This document shows, piece by piece, positions 41,887-50,494 of a stretch of 64,000 nucleotides of DNA. Within the stretch, counting starts at the first letter, position 1. Each line of letters starts with the position of its first letter. Both the position numbers and the translations under genes were made by a program. This stretch comes from JAKPAM01 sp047601745 (lineage in GTDB: Bacteria; Pseudomonadota; Gammaproteobacteria; Burkholderiales; Burkholderiaceae_E), in the NCBI GenBank assembly GCA_047601745.1, contig JASGIS010000001.1:5022001-5086000 (forward strand), given 5' to 3'. The notes beneath the pieces are model-generated. The model searched no databases. It saw nothing but the letters and a program-made list of their open reading frames with translations, and was not told where the DNA came from.

Positions 41887-43887
41887 ATGAACATTCCGCA
41901 AGTCGTACCGACCGCGCGTTCCGGCGGCACCAGCAAGATCGTTTCGGCGCGTGATGCCGTGCGGCTGATCCGCGACGGCGACACGATCGCGACCGGCGGG
42001 TTCGTCGGCATCGGCTTTCCGGAAGAGATCGTGATCGAGCTCGAGAAGGCATTCCTGGCCGGCGACGGCGAACTGACCAATCTCGGCAAGCCGAGCAATC
42101 TGACGCTGGTGTTCTGTGCGGGCCAGGGCGACTACGAGACCCGTGGGCTCAATCACCTCGCGCATGCCGGCCTGGTGAGACGCGCCATCGGCGGACATTT
42201 CGGTGCCGTTCCGGGACTGGGACAACTCGCGGTAGCCGGTCAGATCGAAGCCTACAATCTGCCGCAGGGCGTCATTTCGCATCTTTATCGCGACATCGCC
42301 GCCGGCAAGCCCGGGCATGTATCGCGCGTGGGGCTCGGCACCTTCGTCGATCCTCGCCTCGGCGGCGGCAAGATCAACGATCGGACAACCGAAGACCTCG
42401 TCGAACTGACGACCTTCGGCGGCAAGGAATACCTGTTCTACAAGACCTTTCCGATCAACATCGGCATCATTCGCGGGACGACGGCCGATCCCGACGGCAA
42501 CATCACGATGGAACGCGAAGCGCTGACGCTCGAAGGCCTGTCGATCGCGATGGCGGCCCACAACTCGGGCGGCCTGGTCATCGTTCAGGTCGAGCGCATC
42601 GCCGAGAAGGGGACGCTCAATCCGCGTCAAGTGAAGATCCCGGGCATCCTCGTCGACTGCGTCGTGGTGGCGCAGCCGGAGAATCATCACCAGACCTTCG
42701 GGGCCGCCTATAACCCCGCGTTCTCGTCCGAGGTTCGCGTTCCACTGACCTCGATCGAGCCGATGCCGATGAGCGAGCGCAAGATCATCGCGCGTCGCGC
42801 CGCGATGGAGCTGCAGGCCAACAGCGTCGTGAATCTCGGCGTCGGTATGCCAGAGGGCGTCGCCGCCGTCGCCGCGGAGGAAAAGGCCGCGGACCTGATG
42901 ACGCTGACGGCCGAGCCGGGCGTGATCGGCGGCGTTCCGGCGGGGGGTATGGATTTCGGCGCCGCGACGAATGCGCACGCCATCATCGACCAACCCTACC
43001 AGTTCGATCTATACGACGGAGGCGGCCTCGACATCGCCTTTCTGGGCCTGGCGCAGGCCGATCGGCAAGGCAACCTCAACGTCTCGAAATTCGGACCGAA
43101 GCTGGCCGGCGCCGGCGGCTTCATCAATATCAGCCAGAACGCGAAGAAGGTGGTGTTTCTCGGCACGTTCACCGCGAATGGCGTCGAGATTTCCGTGGTC
43201 GACGGCAAGCTGGTCATCGAGCGCGACGGCAAGACGCAGAAATTCGTCGAGGCGGTCGAGCAGCGCACTTTCTCCGGCGTCATCGCGGCGCAAGACGGTA
43301 AGGAAGTCCTCTATATCACCGAACGATGCGTGTTCCGGCTGACCAAGGAAGGACTGGAACTGACCGAGGTCGCGCCGGGTGTCGACGTGCAGCGGGACAT
43401 CCTCGACCGGATGGCGTTCGCGCCGATCGTCCACGATCCCCGATTGATGGACGCCCGGATCTTCGCCGCCGAGCCGATGGGCCTGCGCGACGACATGCTG
43501 CAAATCCCCTTCGATGCGCGCTACAGCTACGACGACGAGAGCAACATCCTGTTCCTCAATTTCTCGCAGTACAAGATCAAGTCCGTGGAGACCATCGAGC
43601 GAGGCAAGGAAAAGATCCGCTCGATCGTCGAGCCGCTGGGCCACAAGGTCTACGCTGTCGTCAACTACGACGGTTTCGAGGTCGATCCGGATATCGAGGA
43701 AACCTACCTCGGCACCGTCAAGGAAATGACGGAGAAGTACTACCACGGCGTCACCCGCTTCACGACGAGCGCATTCATGCGCGCCAAGCTCGGCGAGAAG
43801 CTCGACAAGCGGGGCGTCGCTCCGCACATCTTCGAATCGGAAGAGGAAGCCAAGGCTGCCGTCCGCGAAACGCTTCCGCGCACGTGA
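41887..43887 (+). CDS. Acyl-CoA:acetate/propionate CoA-transferase-like protein with C-terminal extension (copy 2)
   Basis: This 666-aa protein is a close paralogue of the protein encoded at 615-2621, aligned end to end with scattered substitutions and a two-residue difference near residue 80 (DYETRGLNH against DRLTQVRGLNH). The catalytic EPGVIGG motif is intact with Glu343, and the unusual C-terminal extension of about 145 residues is retained. An AGGAG-type RBS precedes the ATG. Its usual upstream partners are reduced to fragments, yet the enzyme shows no stop or frameshift, so selection has kept it. Substrate preference may differ from copy 1. Confidence 0.87.
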   Translation: MNIPQVVPTARSGGTSKIVSARDAVRLIRDGDTIATGGFVGIGFPEEIVIELEKAFLAGDGELTNLGKPSNLTLVFCAGQGDYETRGLNHLAHAGLVRRAIGGHFGAVPGLGQLAVAGQIEAYNLPQGVISHLYRDIAAGKPGHVSRVGLGTFVDPRLGGGKINDRTTEDLVELTTFGGKEYLFYKTFPINIGIIRGTTADPDGNITMEREALTLEGLSIAMAAHNSGGLVIVQVERIAEKGTLNPRQVKIPGILVDCVVVAQPENHHQTFGAAYNPAFSSEVRVPLTSIEPMPMSERKIIARRAAMELQANSVVNLGVGMPEGVAAVAAEEKAADLMTLTAEPGVIGGVPAGGMDFGAATNAHAIIDQPYQFDLYDGGGLDIAFLGLAQADRQGNLNVSKFGPKLAGAGGFINISQNAKKVVFLGTFTANGVEISVVDGKLVIERDGKTQKFVEAVEQRTFSGVIAAQDGKEVLYITERCVFRLTKEGLELTEVAPGVDVQRDILDRMAFAPIVHDPRLMDARIFAAEPMGLRDDMLQIPFDARYSYDDESNILFLNFSQYKIKSVETIERGKEKIRSIVEPLGHKVYAVVNYDGFEVDPDIEETYLGTVKEMTEKYYHGVTRFTTSAFMRAKLGEKLDKRGVAPHIFESEEEAKAAVRETLPRT

Positions 43888-43977
43888 TCGAAGCGGGCGA
43901 GCGGCGGCCCTCCTCGGGCTCGATCAGCTCTTGGGCTGCACGGCGCGGTCCGCGGCCTCGACGGCGCGGGGCCGCGA

Positions 43978-44496
43978 CTACGTCACATGGTTGAGCGCCG
44001 CCTTGGTCGCGGCATAAGGGATGGATGCGCCCTTGGGCCTGCTCCCGGCGTGGGAACTCACGTTGACCACGCAGGCGGACTCTCCTCGCGCCGCCGCCTC
44101 GCGCAGCGCGGACTCGGCTTCCGCCACCAGCCGGAACGGCGCGACGACGTTGACGTCATGGAGTTCATGCCAGATCTCGGGCGACGCCGCGGCCAAGTCC
44201 TGATGGGGGATGACGCGGCTGATGCCGGCGTTGTTGACCAACAGGTCGAGCCGTCCCCAGACCGTGATCGCCTCCCGGACCAGCCGTACCCTGTCAGCGC
44301 CATGGGCCAGGTCCGCCTGCACGTAGGCTGCCGATCCGAGTTCGCACGCCGGAGCGCGTCCGGTTTCGACCGAACGACGCGAATGCAGGACGACCGAATA
44401 GCCATCGCGGGAAAGGCGTCGAGCAATGGCCTCGCCAATGCCGGAAGTCGAACCCGTGACGAGGGCGACGGGGCAGGAAGATCGCGTGCTGGACAT
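43978..44496 (-). pseudogene. C-terminally truncated short-chain dehydrogenase/reductase
   Basis: The 172-aa product has the SDR cofactor motif TGSTSGIG, the NNAG motif, a catalytic Ser region (NVSSHAG) and the YAATK active site. It then ends abruptly 7 residues after the Lys. Typical SDRs run about 70-80 residues further to form the rest of the substrate pocket and the tetramer interface. The sequence beyond the stop does not continue the family in any frame I checked. The break lies next to the duplicated CoA-transferase, so the insertion or rearrangement of that segment probably cut the gene. Confidence 0.65.
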
Positions 44497-44551
44497 TCAG
44501 ATACGCCGTTGAGCCGGTAGGCGGTGAGCCACTCGCGACCTCGAGGCATGC

Positions 44552-45340
44552 CTACTTCGGCACACGGCCTTTTATCGCGTTGACGCGCGCGCTGCACGTG
44601 ACAGGGCCGTCGTTTCCTGCCGGCACACGGGCTCGCACCCGCGCCTTCAGACGCGCGATTTCCTCATCCCCCATTCTCGACAGCGCCGAACCGACGCTGG
44701 GCGTTTCCGCGGAGATCGACCAGAATTCGTCGAAATCGGCGAACGTGCGGTGCACCTCGATCTGGCACGTTTCGATCGCCTCCAGCCCGGCGCCCGCCCA
44801 TAGATCCTGCTGTACGTCGATCCGCGACGCCTGCGGGCTCGGCGGCACCGGAACCCCGATGCCGAGCTCGCGTATTTCCGCGAGCAAGGGCTCATACGGA
44901 AAGCCGCCGCCGTCCAGGTCCCAGGAATAGGCGGCGACGATCCCGCCAGGGCAGACTACCCGTGCCATTTCCGCGACGCCCTTGGCCGGATCGCGGACGA
45001 AGAAAATCACCAGTGGCATCACGGCAACGTCGAACACGCCATCGGGATAAGGCAGTGCCATCGCATCGCCCTCGCGAAACTGCACCGCCTGCAACGCGGG
45101 CCGGGCGCGCGCATGAACGAGTTGCTCGGGGGAAGGGTCCACACCCTCCACCGAAGCGGGCGCGCAGCACTCGATCAGCGTCTCCGTGAAAGCGCCGTTG
45201 CCGCAACCGACGTCGAGCCATCGCTGGCCCGATGCCGCACCGAGCCAACCGACGAAGGTCTCGCCGGCGAGCCGGCTCCACGCCCCCATGTATCGCTCGT
45301 ACGCGTTCCCGTCCTGGAAACGGATTCCATTGGTCTTCAT
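44552..45340 (-). CDS. Class I SAM-dependent methyltransferase
   Basis: This 262-aa protein has the UbiE/type-11 methyltransferase fold. Motif I is WLDVGCGNGAF, the acidic loop is VEGVDPSPEQ, motif II is GDAMALPYPDGVFDVAVM, and post-motif AEMARVVCPGG follows. The N-terminus (FQDGNAYERYMGAWSRLAGETFVGWL) resembles a common bacterial small-molecule methyltransferase group. The chosen ATG has GAGG nearby; in-frame sequence upstream is not conserved. The C-terminus (LKARVRARVPAG, then GPVTCSARVNA) is echoed by a gene fragment at 51787-51909. Substrate unknown. Confidence 0.85.
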   Translation of the reverse strand: MKTNGIRFQDGNAYERYMGAWSRLAGETFVGWLGAASGQRWLDVGCGNGAFTETLIECCAPASVEGVDPSPEQLVHARARPALQAVQFREGDAMALPYPDGVFDVAVMPLVIFFVRDPAKGVAEMARVVCPGGIVAAYSWDLDGGGFPYEPLLAEIRELGIGVPVPPSPQASRIDVQQDLWAGAGLEAIETCQIEVHRTFADFDEFWSISAETPSVGSALSRMGDEEIARLKARVRARVPAGNDGPVTCSARVNAIKGRVPK

Positions 45341-45457
45341 CTCAAGCCTCGAACAATCTGGTCTCCACCGCCGAACGATACAGCCCGACCCCGGACACCG
45401 CGCGCGCAGCCGGGTTGCGCAGGCAGTTTCTCGCTGATCCCGCACGGCCCCATACCC

Positions 45458-45463
45458 TATAGT
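45458..45463 (+). promoter_or_regulatory. -10-like TATAGT immediately before the tfoX-like ATG
   Basis: TATAGT ends six bases before the ATG at 45470, and no Shine-Dalgarno sequence is present. Transcription would start at or near the ATG, giving a leaderless mRNA. The block is preserved exactly in the truncated copy at 41454. No good -35 box was found. Confidence 0.4.
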
Positions 45464-45469
45464 GTCGCC

Positions 45470-45940
45470 ATGCCCACCCGCACCGTACCGGATTCCGAAT
45501 TCTCGATCTACTGCCGCGAACTGCTGTCCGGCATCGGCCCGTGCCGGAGCTTTCGCCTGTTCGGCGGCTTCGGCATCCGCACCGCCGACGGACTCACCGT
45601 CGCGCTGATCGCCGATCTGGGCGAAGGCGACACGCTGTGGCTGAAGGCCGACGACGAAAGCCGCGCCACGTACGAGGCCGCGGGCTGCCAGCGCTTCACC
45701 TATCGATTCAAGAACGGCAGGATCGGTTCGCTCGGCTTCTACAGCGCCCCCGGCGAGGCGATGGACTCACCGGCGCTAATGACTCCCTGGGCTCGGCTGG
45801 CGCTGGCCGCCGCGCTGAAGAAGCAGGCCGGTAAAGCGCGCGGGCCGGCCGCGAAGAAGAAAACGCCGGCGGGGCCGAAAACGACGGCGGCCTCGACCGG
45901 AGCGGCGGCGCGCAAGAAAGCGGCAGGGAACAAACACTAG
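45470..45940 (+). CDS. TfoX N-domain protein with Lys/Ala-rich tail
   Basis: This 156-aa protein has a TfoX_N domain in residues 8-105. PDSEFSIYCRELLSGIGPC, RLFGGFGIRTADG, DTLWLKADDESRATYEAAG and IGSLGFYSAPGEAMD are family blocks. The last 45 residues are rich in Lys, Ala and Thr (KKKTPAGPK, ARKKAAG), like histone-H1-type tails, and may contact nucleic acid. TfoX-domain proteins are linked to competence regulation in gamma-proteobacteria, but this short form's role is unknown. Two 5' fragments of the same gene occur at 36512 and 41454. It has no visible RBS. Confidence 0.85.
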   Translation: MPTRTVPDSEFSIYCRELLSGIGPCRSFRLFGGFGIRTADGLTVALIADLGEGDTLWLKADDESRATYEAAGCQRFTYRFKNGRIGSLGFYSAPGEAMDSPALMTPWARLALAAALKKQAGKARGPAAKKKTPAGPKTTAASTGAAARKKAAGNKH

Positions 45941-46023
45941 GGTCTGGGCAAGGCATCACGATCGTCCGCGCGGCTCACCGAGAAATGAACCGCCGCGGTC
46001 CACCCACGACAACGAAGCGGTTC

Positions 46024-47256
46024 ATGACAACTCTTCCGCCCGTCTCCGATACCTCGGTGAACAAACCCCTGGTCGTCATCTTCACGACCATCGCGCTCGA
46101 TGCGGCCGGAATCGGCCTGATCTTTCCGATCCTGCCGCGGCTGATCGAGGACGTGACTCGCACCGGCAACGTCGCGCCGTACGTCGGCGTCCTCACCGCG
46201 CTGTACGCGGCGATGCAGTTCGCGTTCGCGCCTGTCCTCGGCGCCTTGAGCGACCGGCTGGGCCGGCGGCCCGTGCTGCTGATCTCGCTCGGCGGCGCAG
46301 CGATCAACTACGTGCTGATGGCCTTCGCGCCGTCGCTATGGTTGCTGATCGTCGGCCGCGCGATCGCGGGGTTGACCGGCGCCAATCTGTCGGTCGCGAC
46401 GGCCTACATCACGGACATCTCGCCCGAGGACACGCGCGCGAAGCGCTTCGGCCTGTTCAATGCGATGTTCGGGATCGGTTTCATCCTCGGCCCGATCCTG
46501 GGCGGGGTCCTCGGCGATCACTGGCTGCGGCTGCCGTTCATCGCCGCGGCCGTGCTGAACGCCGCGAATCTGCTGCTCGCGCTTTTCGTGCTGCCGGAGT
46601 CCCGCACGCCGAGCCGGGAGAAGATCGACCTCGCCGCGCTCAATCCGTTGCGACCCTTGCGATGGGCGTTCTCGATGAAGGCGCTGATGCCGGTCATCGG
46701 GACCTTTTTCATCCTGAGCGCGACCGGCGAGGTCTACGGCACCTGCTGGGCGTTATGGGGCCATGATGCGTTCGGCTGGAACGGCCGCTGGATCGGCCTG
46801 TCGCTGGGAGCCTTCGGCGTGTGCCAGACCTTGGCGCAGGCGTTCCTGCCGGGCCCGGCGGTCAAGCTGCTCGGTGAGCGCGGCGCCGTCCTGACCGGCC
46901 TCGCGGCCGCCTGCGTCGCGCTGGCGGTGATGGCCTTCGCCACGCAGGGCTGGGTGATCTTCGCGATCATGCCGATGGTCGCGCTCGCCGGCCTCGGCAG
47001 TCCCGCCCTGCAATCGTTGGCGACCCGCCTCGTCGACGGGACTCGCCAGGGCCAGTTCCAAGGGGTACTGGCTTCGGCGATGAGCCTGGCATCGATCCTC
47101 GGACCGCTGACGTTCTCGAGCGTCTATTTCATCGTTCGCGAGCAATGGCCGGGCGCCATCTGGCTGCCGGCCCTGGGCCTGAACGCGATGGCCATTCCGC
47201 TCGTGATGGGGCTGCGATTCGGATCGAAGGCGGCGCCTGCGCGCAAGCCGGGGTGA
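46024..47256 (+). CDS. MFS drug antiporter, TetA-like (DHA1 family)
   Basis: This 410-aa protein has twelve membrane segments. Family marks include the start NKPLVVIFTTIALDAAGIGLIFPILPRL, motif A GALSDRLGRRPVLL in the first loop and the GPILGG motif C in TM5 (IGFILGPILGGVLGD). These match class A/G-type tetracycline efflux relatives, which exchange drug for protons. Actual tetracycline resistance is not implied, because many chromosomal relatives have other substrates. No TetR gene adjoins. An upstream in-frame ATG at 45985 would add 13 residues; the choice is uncertain because neither has a strong RBS. Confidence 0.85.
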   Translation: MTTLPPVSDTSVNKPLVVIFTTIALDAAGIGLIFPILPRLIEDVTRTGNVAPYVGVLTALYAAMQFAFAPVLGALSDRLGRRPVLLISLGGAAINYVLMAFAPSLWLLIVGRAIAGLTGANLSVATAYITDISPEDTRAKRFGLFNAMFGIGFILGPILGGVLGDHWLRLPFIAAAVLNAANLLLALFVLPESRTPSREKIDLAALNPLRPLRWAFSMKALMPVIGTFFILSATGEVYGTCWALWGHDAFGWNGRWIGLSLGAFGVCQTLAQAFLPGPAVKLLGERGAVLTGLAAACVALAVMAFATQGWVIFAIMPMVALAGLGSPALQSLATRLVDGTRQGQFQGVLASAMSLASILGPLTFSSVYFIVREQWPGAIWLPALGLNAMAIPLVMGLRFGSKAAPARKPG

Positions 47257-47402
47257 CCGGCAGTTCCTGCGCCGGCCTCGGCCGGATCGCGGGCAGCCAG
47301 ACGCCTCGGTCCCCCGGGTGCGGTCCGGAATGGCAATTTTCCCCAAGTCGGCCGAGCGCCTTTTCCTCATGCTCCGACGGACCAACGATGAGGAGCATCG
47401 CC

Positions 47403-47780
47403 ATGATCGACCACATTTCCATAGGCACCCGCGATCTCGCCCGCGCGAAGGCCTTCTACGACGCCGCTCTCGAACCCTTGGGTTATCGCTGCGTGGCCAG
47501 TGACGACGCATCGCTCGGCTATGGCGCGGATCAGGCTTCGTTCTGGGTTCTGGCGAGCGACGAACCGGTAGCGCCGAACGACGCGTCCGGCCTGCATATC
47601 TGCTTCGTCGCGCCCTCGCGCGAAAGCGTCGAGGCCTTCCACCGTGCCGCACTCTCGCAGGGCGGCCTCGATAACGGCGCCCCGGGTCCGCGACCCGACT
47701 ACGGCACGAACTACTATGCCGCCTTCGCGAAGGATCCGGACGGCTATCGGCTCGAAGCCCATTGCAGCGAGCCGAAGTGA
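47403..47780 (+). CDS. VOC-family (glyoxalase-fold) protein
   Basis: This 125-aa protein consists of two beta-alpha-beta-beta-beta units of the vicinal oxygen chelate fold. It begins with MIDHISIGTRDLARAKAFYDAALEPLGY, in which His4 is the likely first metal ligand, and ends with KDPDGYRLEAHC, where the Glu is the usual last ligand. The middle segment GLHICFVAPSRESVEAFH supplies the third. Members are metal-dependent lyases, isomerases or binding proteins; the reaction is not predictable here. It is followed 45 bp later by an SRPBCC gene on the same strand, so the two may be co-transcribed. Confidence 0.88.
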   Translation: MIDHISIGTRDLARAKAFYDAALEPLGYRCVASDDASLGYGADQASFWVLASDEPVAPNDASGLHICFVAPSRESVEAFHRAALSQGGLDNGAPGPRPDYGTNYYAAFAKDPDGYRLEAHCSEPK

Positions 47781-47825
47781 GCCGGCTCCGTCCGTCTGAT
47801 CCCCTTCCATGAACCGGAGACAGCC

Positions 47826-48230
47826 ATGGCGACCATTCGCAAGGAAATCCGGACGAGCGCGCGGCCGGAACTCGTCTGGGACGCGATCCGCGACATCGGA
47901 GCGCTCCACACCCGACTCGTCCCGGGCTTCGTCATCGATACACGAGTCGAACCCGGCGCCCGGATCGTCACGTTCGCGAACGGCATGACGATCCGCGAAC
48001 CGATCATCACGATCGACGACCGGGCACGGCGGCTCGTCTGGTCGGCGCAGAGCCCGTTCACCACGCATTACAACGGCTCGGCCCAGGCTCTGGAAAATGA
48101 CGGGGCCACCGTCGTCGTCTGGACGGCGGACTTCCTGCCCGATTCCGCCGCCGCCGATATCGATACGCTGATGGAGGCCGGCGCGCAGGCGATGAAGCCG
48201 GCGTTGGACCGGCTGGCGGAAAGCGCATGA
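47826..48230 (+). CDS. SRPBCC-family protein
   Basis: This 134-aa protein has the START/Bet v1-like helix-grip fold, with the opening strand TIRKEIRTSARPELVWDAIRD followed by a small polar core and a long C-terminal helix (DTLMEAGAQAMKPALDRLAE). Family members bind hydrophobic ligands or act as polyketide cyclase-like enzymes. No catalytic signature is apparent. It sits between the VOC gene and an AraC regulator, all on the plus strand, and may belong to one small operon controlled by that regulator (inference). Confidence 0.82.
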   Translation: MATIRKEIRTSARPELVWDAIRDIGALHTRLVPGFVIDTRVEPGARIVTFANGMTIREPIITIDDRARRLVWSAQSPFTTHYNGSAQALENDGATVVVWTADFLPDSAAADIDTLMEAGAQAMKPALDRLAESA

Positions 48231-48326
48231 AACCGATCGTCGTGTGAAATGCCGAAACCGTAGCGTGGACCCAGTCCTACCCGACCGATTCGGGTGAAAC
48301 TGCCTTCCTGGCCTTCGGAGCAGGCG

Positions 48327-49178
48327 ATGAGCAGCAAGATTCGAAGAGCGGAGCTGGCTTCCGGCCGCGGCTGGCAGGCGTTCGATCTGCGTTGCAGCGC
48401 CGGCCCCCGCGACCCTTCGTTCGAAGAACAGCACGACACGATGTGCGTGGCCGCCGTCGTGAGCGGCTCATTCGTTTATCGCGTCGAAGCCGGCCGCGAC
48501 CTGCTCGCTCCGGGCGCCATCCTGCTGGGCAACGTGGGTCGCTGCTTCGAGTGCGGGCACGAGCACAGTCAAGGCGACCGCTGCCTCTCGTTCCATTTCA
48601 CGCCCGAATGCTGGGAAGGCATCGCGCGCTCGGTTCCGGGCAGACATCGCGGACGATTCGGTGCCATCAGCATTCCGCCCCTGCCCTCGGTCCTGCCGGT
48701 GATGGCCGCACTCGAAAGCTCCGGGGAGCTGGGCCAACCGATCATCGAAGAGGTCGCGCTGGCGTTCGCCGGACAGGCGCTCCGGCTTTCCCATGACTTG
48801 CCTGTGGAAACGAGGATGCCGCGGGCGATCGACGAGCGGCGCATTTCCACGGCCCTGCACCAGATCGAGGAATCGTCATCCGACGTGGAAAGCGACGACC
48901 TTTCCCTGGCCTCGCTCGCCCGGCAGGCGGCGATGAGTCGATATCACTTTCTCAGGACGTTTCGCCGGATCGTCGGCATGACGCCGCATCAATACCTGCT
49001 GCACGTCCGGATGCGAAAGGCCGCGCTGCGGATCCGGGCGACGCGCGAGCCGCTGACGACCATCGCGCTGAATGCGGGTTTCAATGATCTGTCGACCTTC
49101 AGCCGACGCTTTCGCGGCGTCATGGGCGCGAGCCCTTCCGAATACCGCCGGGCGTCATCGAGGCCATCCCACCGTTGA
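48327..49178 (+). CDS. AraC-family transcriptional regulator with cupin-like N-terminus
   Basis: This 283-aa regulator has an N-terminal cupin-type sensing domain (about residues 10-110: VAAVVSGSFVYRVEAGRDLLAPGAILL and GDRCLSFHFTPECW). The C-terminal double HTH starts near 175, with LASLARQAAMSRYHFLRTFRRIVG and ALNAGFNDLSTFSRRFRGVMG. The ATG at 48327 has GGAG upstream; a GTG at 48294 is possible. It is 96 bp behind the SRPBCC gene on the same strand and may regulate the VOC-SRPBCC pair. The effector is unknown. Confidence 0.85.
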   Translation: MSSKIRRAELASGRGWQAFDLRCSAGPRDPSFEEQHDTMCVAAVVSGSFVYRVEAGRDLLAPGAILLGNVGRCFECGHEHSQGDRCLSFHFTPECWEGIARSVPGRHRGRFGAISIPPLPSVLPVMAALESSGELGQPIIEEVALAFAGQALRLSHDLPVETRMPRAIDERRISTALHQIEESSSDVESDDLSLASLARQAAMSRYHFLRTFRRIVGMTPHQYLLHVRMRKAALRIRATREPLTTIALNAGFNDLSTFSRRFRGVMGASPSEYRRASSRPSHR

Positions 49179-49270
49179 AAGCGATCTGTTCGACAGCTCG
49201 ATCAGGTTCACCTGCTCGAGCTGCCTGCCGGATCAGGTCCGCCTGTGCAGGGATCAACCAGGGCGGACTG

Positions 49271-49809
49271 ATGCCGCTGGAGCAGCATGATCGGCGAGCG
49301 CTTGGGCCCGATGGGCTGCAGCGCGCCACCAGCCTCGATCTCTTTCGGCTCAACTGCGTCCTCGAGCGCACGTTGGCCGATCCGAAGCGAATCCTGGTCA
49401 TCCGAAGTGCGATGCATCAGGGTCAGGCGGTTCGCTTCGTGCATCCTCAGCGTGGCGAGTTGATAGCCGGTAGGGTCGTCGCATTGAAGGACAGGCATGC
49501 GGCGCTGCAATGCGAGCGAACCCACGCCGTATGGACGTTGCCATACGCGGCCGTCGATCCGTCCTCGCTGTCGAGCACCCGGCCAGGCCCGATGGAAACA
49601 CCCCCGCGCCGTCCGGGCCGGATACCGAGAAGCGTCCATCCCGACAGGATTTTGTGCGCGGAGACCGCGTCGCGTTCGAAGACAAGCACCTGAACACGGT
49701 CGTGGGCACCATCGTGCGGATCAATCAGCGCACGGCCACTATCGATCCGGGCGATGGCACGTCGTGGCGCGTAGGCTTCACGCTGCTGCGCCATGTGGTG
49801 GATGTCTGA
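49271..49809 (+). pseudogene. Probable frameshifted gene with two SH3/KOW-like domains
   Basis: The first frame, from the ATG at 49271, encodes an SH3/KOW-like module (GQAVRFVHPQRGELIAGRVV, ending LPYAAVDP). Homologous-looking coding then continues in the frame one base back, giving RGDRVAFEDKHLNTVVGTIV, then INQRTATIDPGDGTSWRV and the end LLRHVVDV. Both modules share the pattern of a strand pair, a Gly turn and a W-x-L/V-pay/fall-LL ending, so one protein with tandem domains was probably split by a frameshift near 49560. Function unknown; such modules accompany some nucleic-acid proteins. Two separate small genes cannot be excluded. Confidence 0.45.
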
Positions 49810-50047
49810 TATTCGGAGGCGTGCTGCTTGGGATAAGTCTTGAGGATGTTGTGCAGCGGGAACGCTGCGAGCGCAGGTGGTGCCGCAGGGGGTCATGTCG
49901 CACGGGCCGGCGCATGAGGAGTTGGCCGTCGAGGTGGGCACTGGCGGGTGTGAGAACGAGTGTGCCCCGGTGCGGGCGGGGCTGCTTCGGTGTCGATCTT
50001 TGCCCCAATAATCCGGTGCGCAGGCATCAATCCATGACGCGAGTCAA

Positions 50048-50076
50048 TTGACGTGATATATTGCGGGCGATATGAT
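50048..50076 (+). promoter_or_regulatory. Sigma70-type promoter of the PIN toxin-antitoxin operon
   Basis: -35 TTGACG (50048-50053), a 17-bp spacer and -10 TATGAT (50071-50076) each match the consensus at five of six positions. The expected start point falls at about 50083-50084, on the ATG at 50084. Confidence 0.6.
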
Positions 50077-50083
50077 AATGGCC

Positions 50084-50494
50084 ATGGATACGGACGTGAT
50101 GGTCGCCGCATTGCGTTCGCCGAGCGGTGCCTCGGCCGAACTACTGCGTCAGGTGCTTGTCGGCGAGCGCATCGCAATAGCGAGCGTGCCGCTGTTCGTC
50201 GAGTACGAGTCGGTGATGAGCCGTCCCGAGCACCTGAAGGCAGCCGGTGCCTCGGTGGCGGATGTGCAGAACCTTCTCGACGTGCTGGCGGGCGTTATCC
50301 AGCCGGTGGAGATCCACTACCTGTGGCGACCTCAGCTAACCGATGCGGATGATGACATGGTGCTCGAATGCGCCGTCAACGGCGGTGCGCGCTATCTGGT
50401 GACGTTCAACCTGGCGGACTTCAAGGGCTCGGCCGAACGGTTTGGAATCAGATCCCTAACCCCTAGTCAGATGCTGAAGGAGACAAAACCATGA
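50084..50494 (+). CDS. PIN-domain toxin (VapC-like PIN_3 type)
   Basis: The 136-aa PIN domain begins MDTDVMVAALRSPSGAS, the usual start of this toxin group. The first acidic residue lies in MDTD, and Glu residues follow in VEYESVM. A DADDDMVLE block and Asp in TFNLADFKG complete the acidic set. In-frame ATGs at 50072 and 50078 exist, but the first overlaps the -10 box, so the ATG at 50084 is chosen and the transcript may be leaderless. The antitoxin gene follows with a four-base overlap, the reverse of the common antitoxin-first order. It is presumably an Mg2+-dependent RNase. Confidence 0.82.
   Translation: MDTDVMVAALRSPSGASAELLRQVLVGERIAIASVPLFVEYESVMSRPEHLKAAGASVADVQNLLDVLAGVIQPVEIHYLWRPQLTDADDDMVLECAVNGGARYLVTFNLADFKGSAERFGIRSLTPSQMLKETKP

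Noticed and set aside
49810..50047. Possible transposase remnant between the SH3-like gene and the toxin-antitoxin operon
   Set aside because: No frame shows a transposase motif and no terminal inverted repeats were seen.
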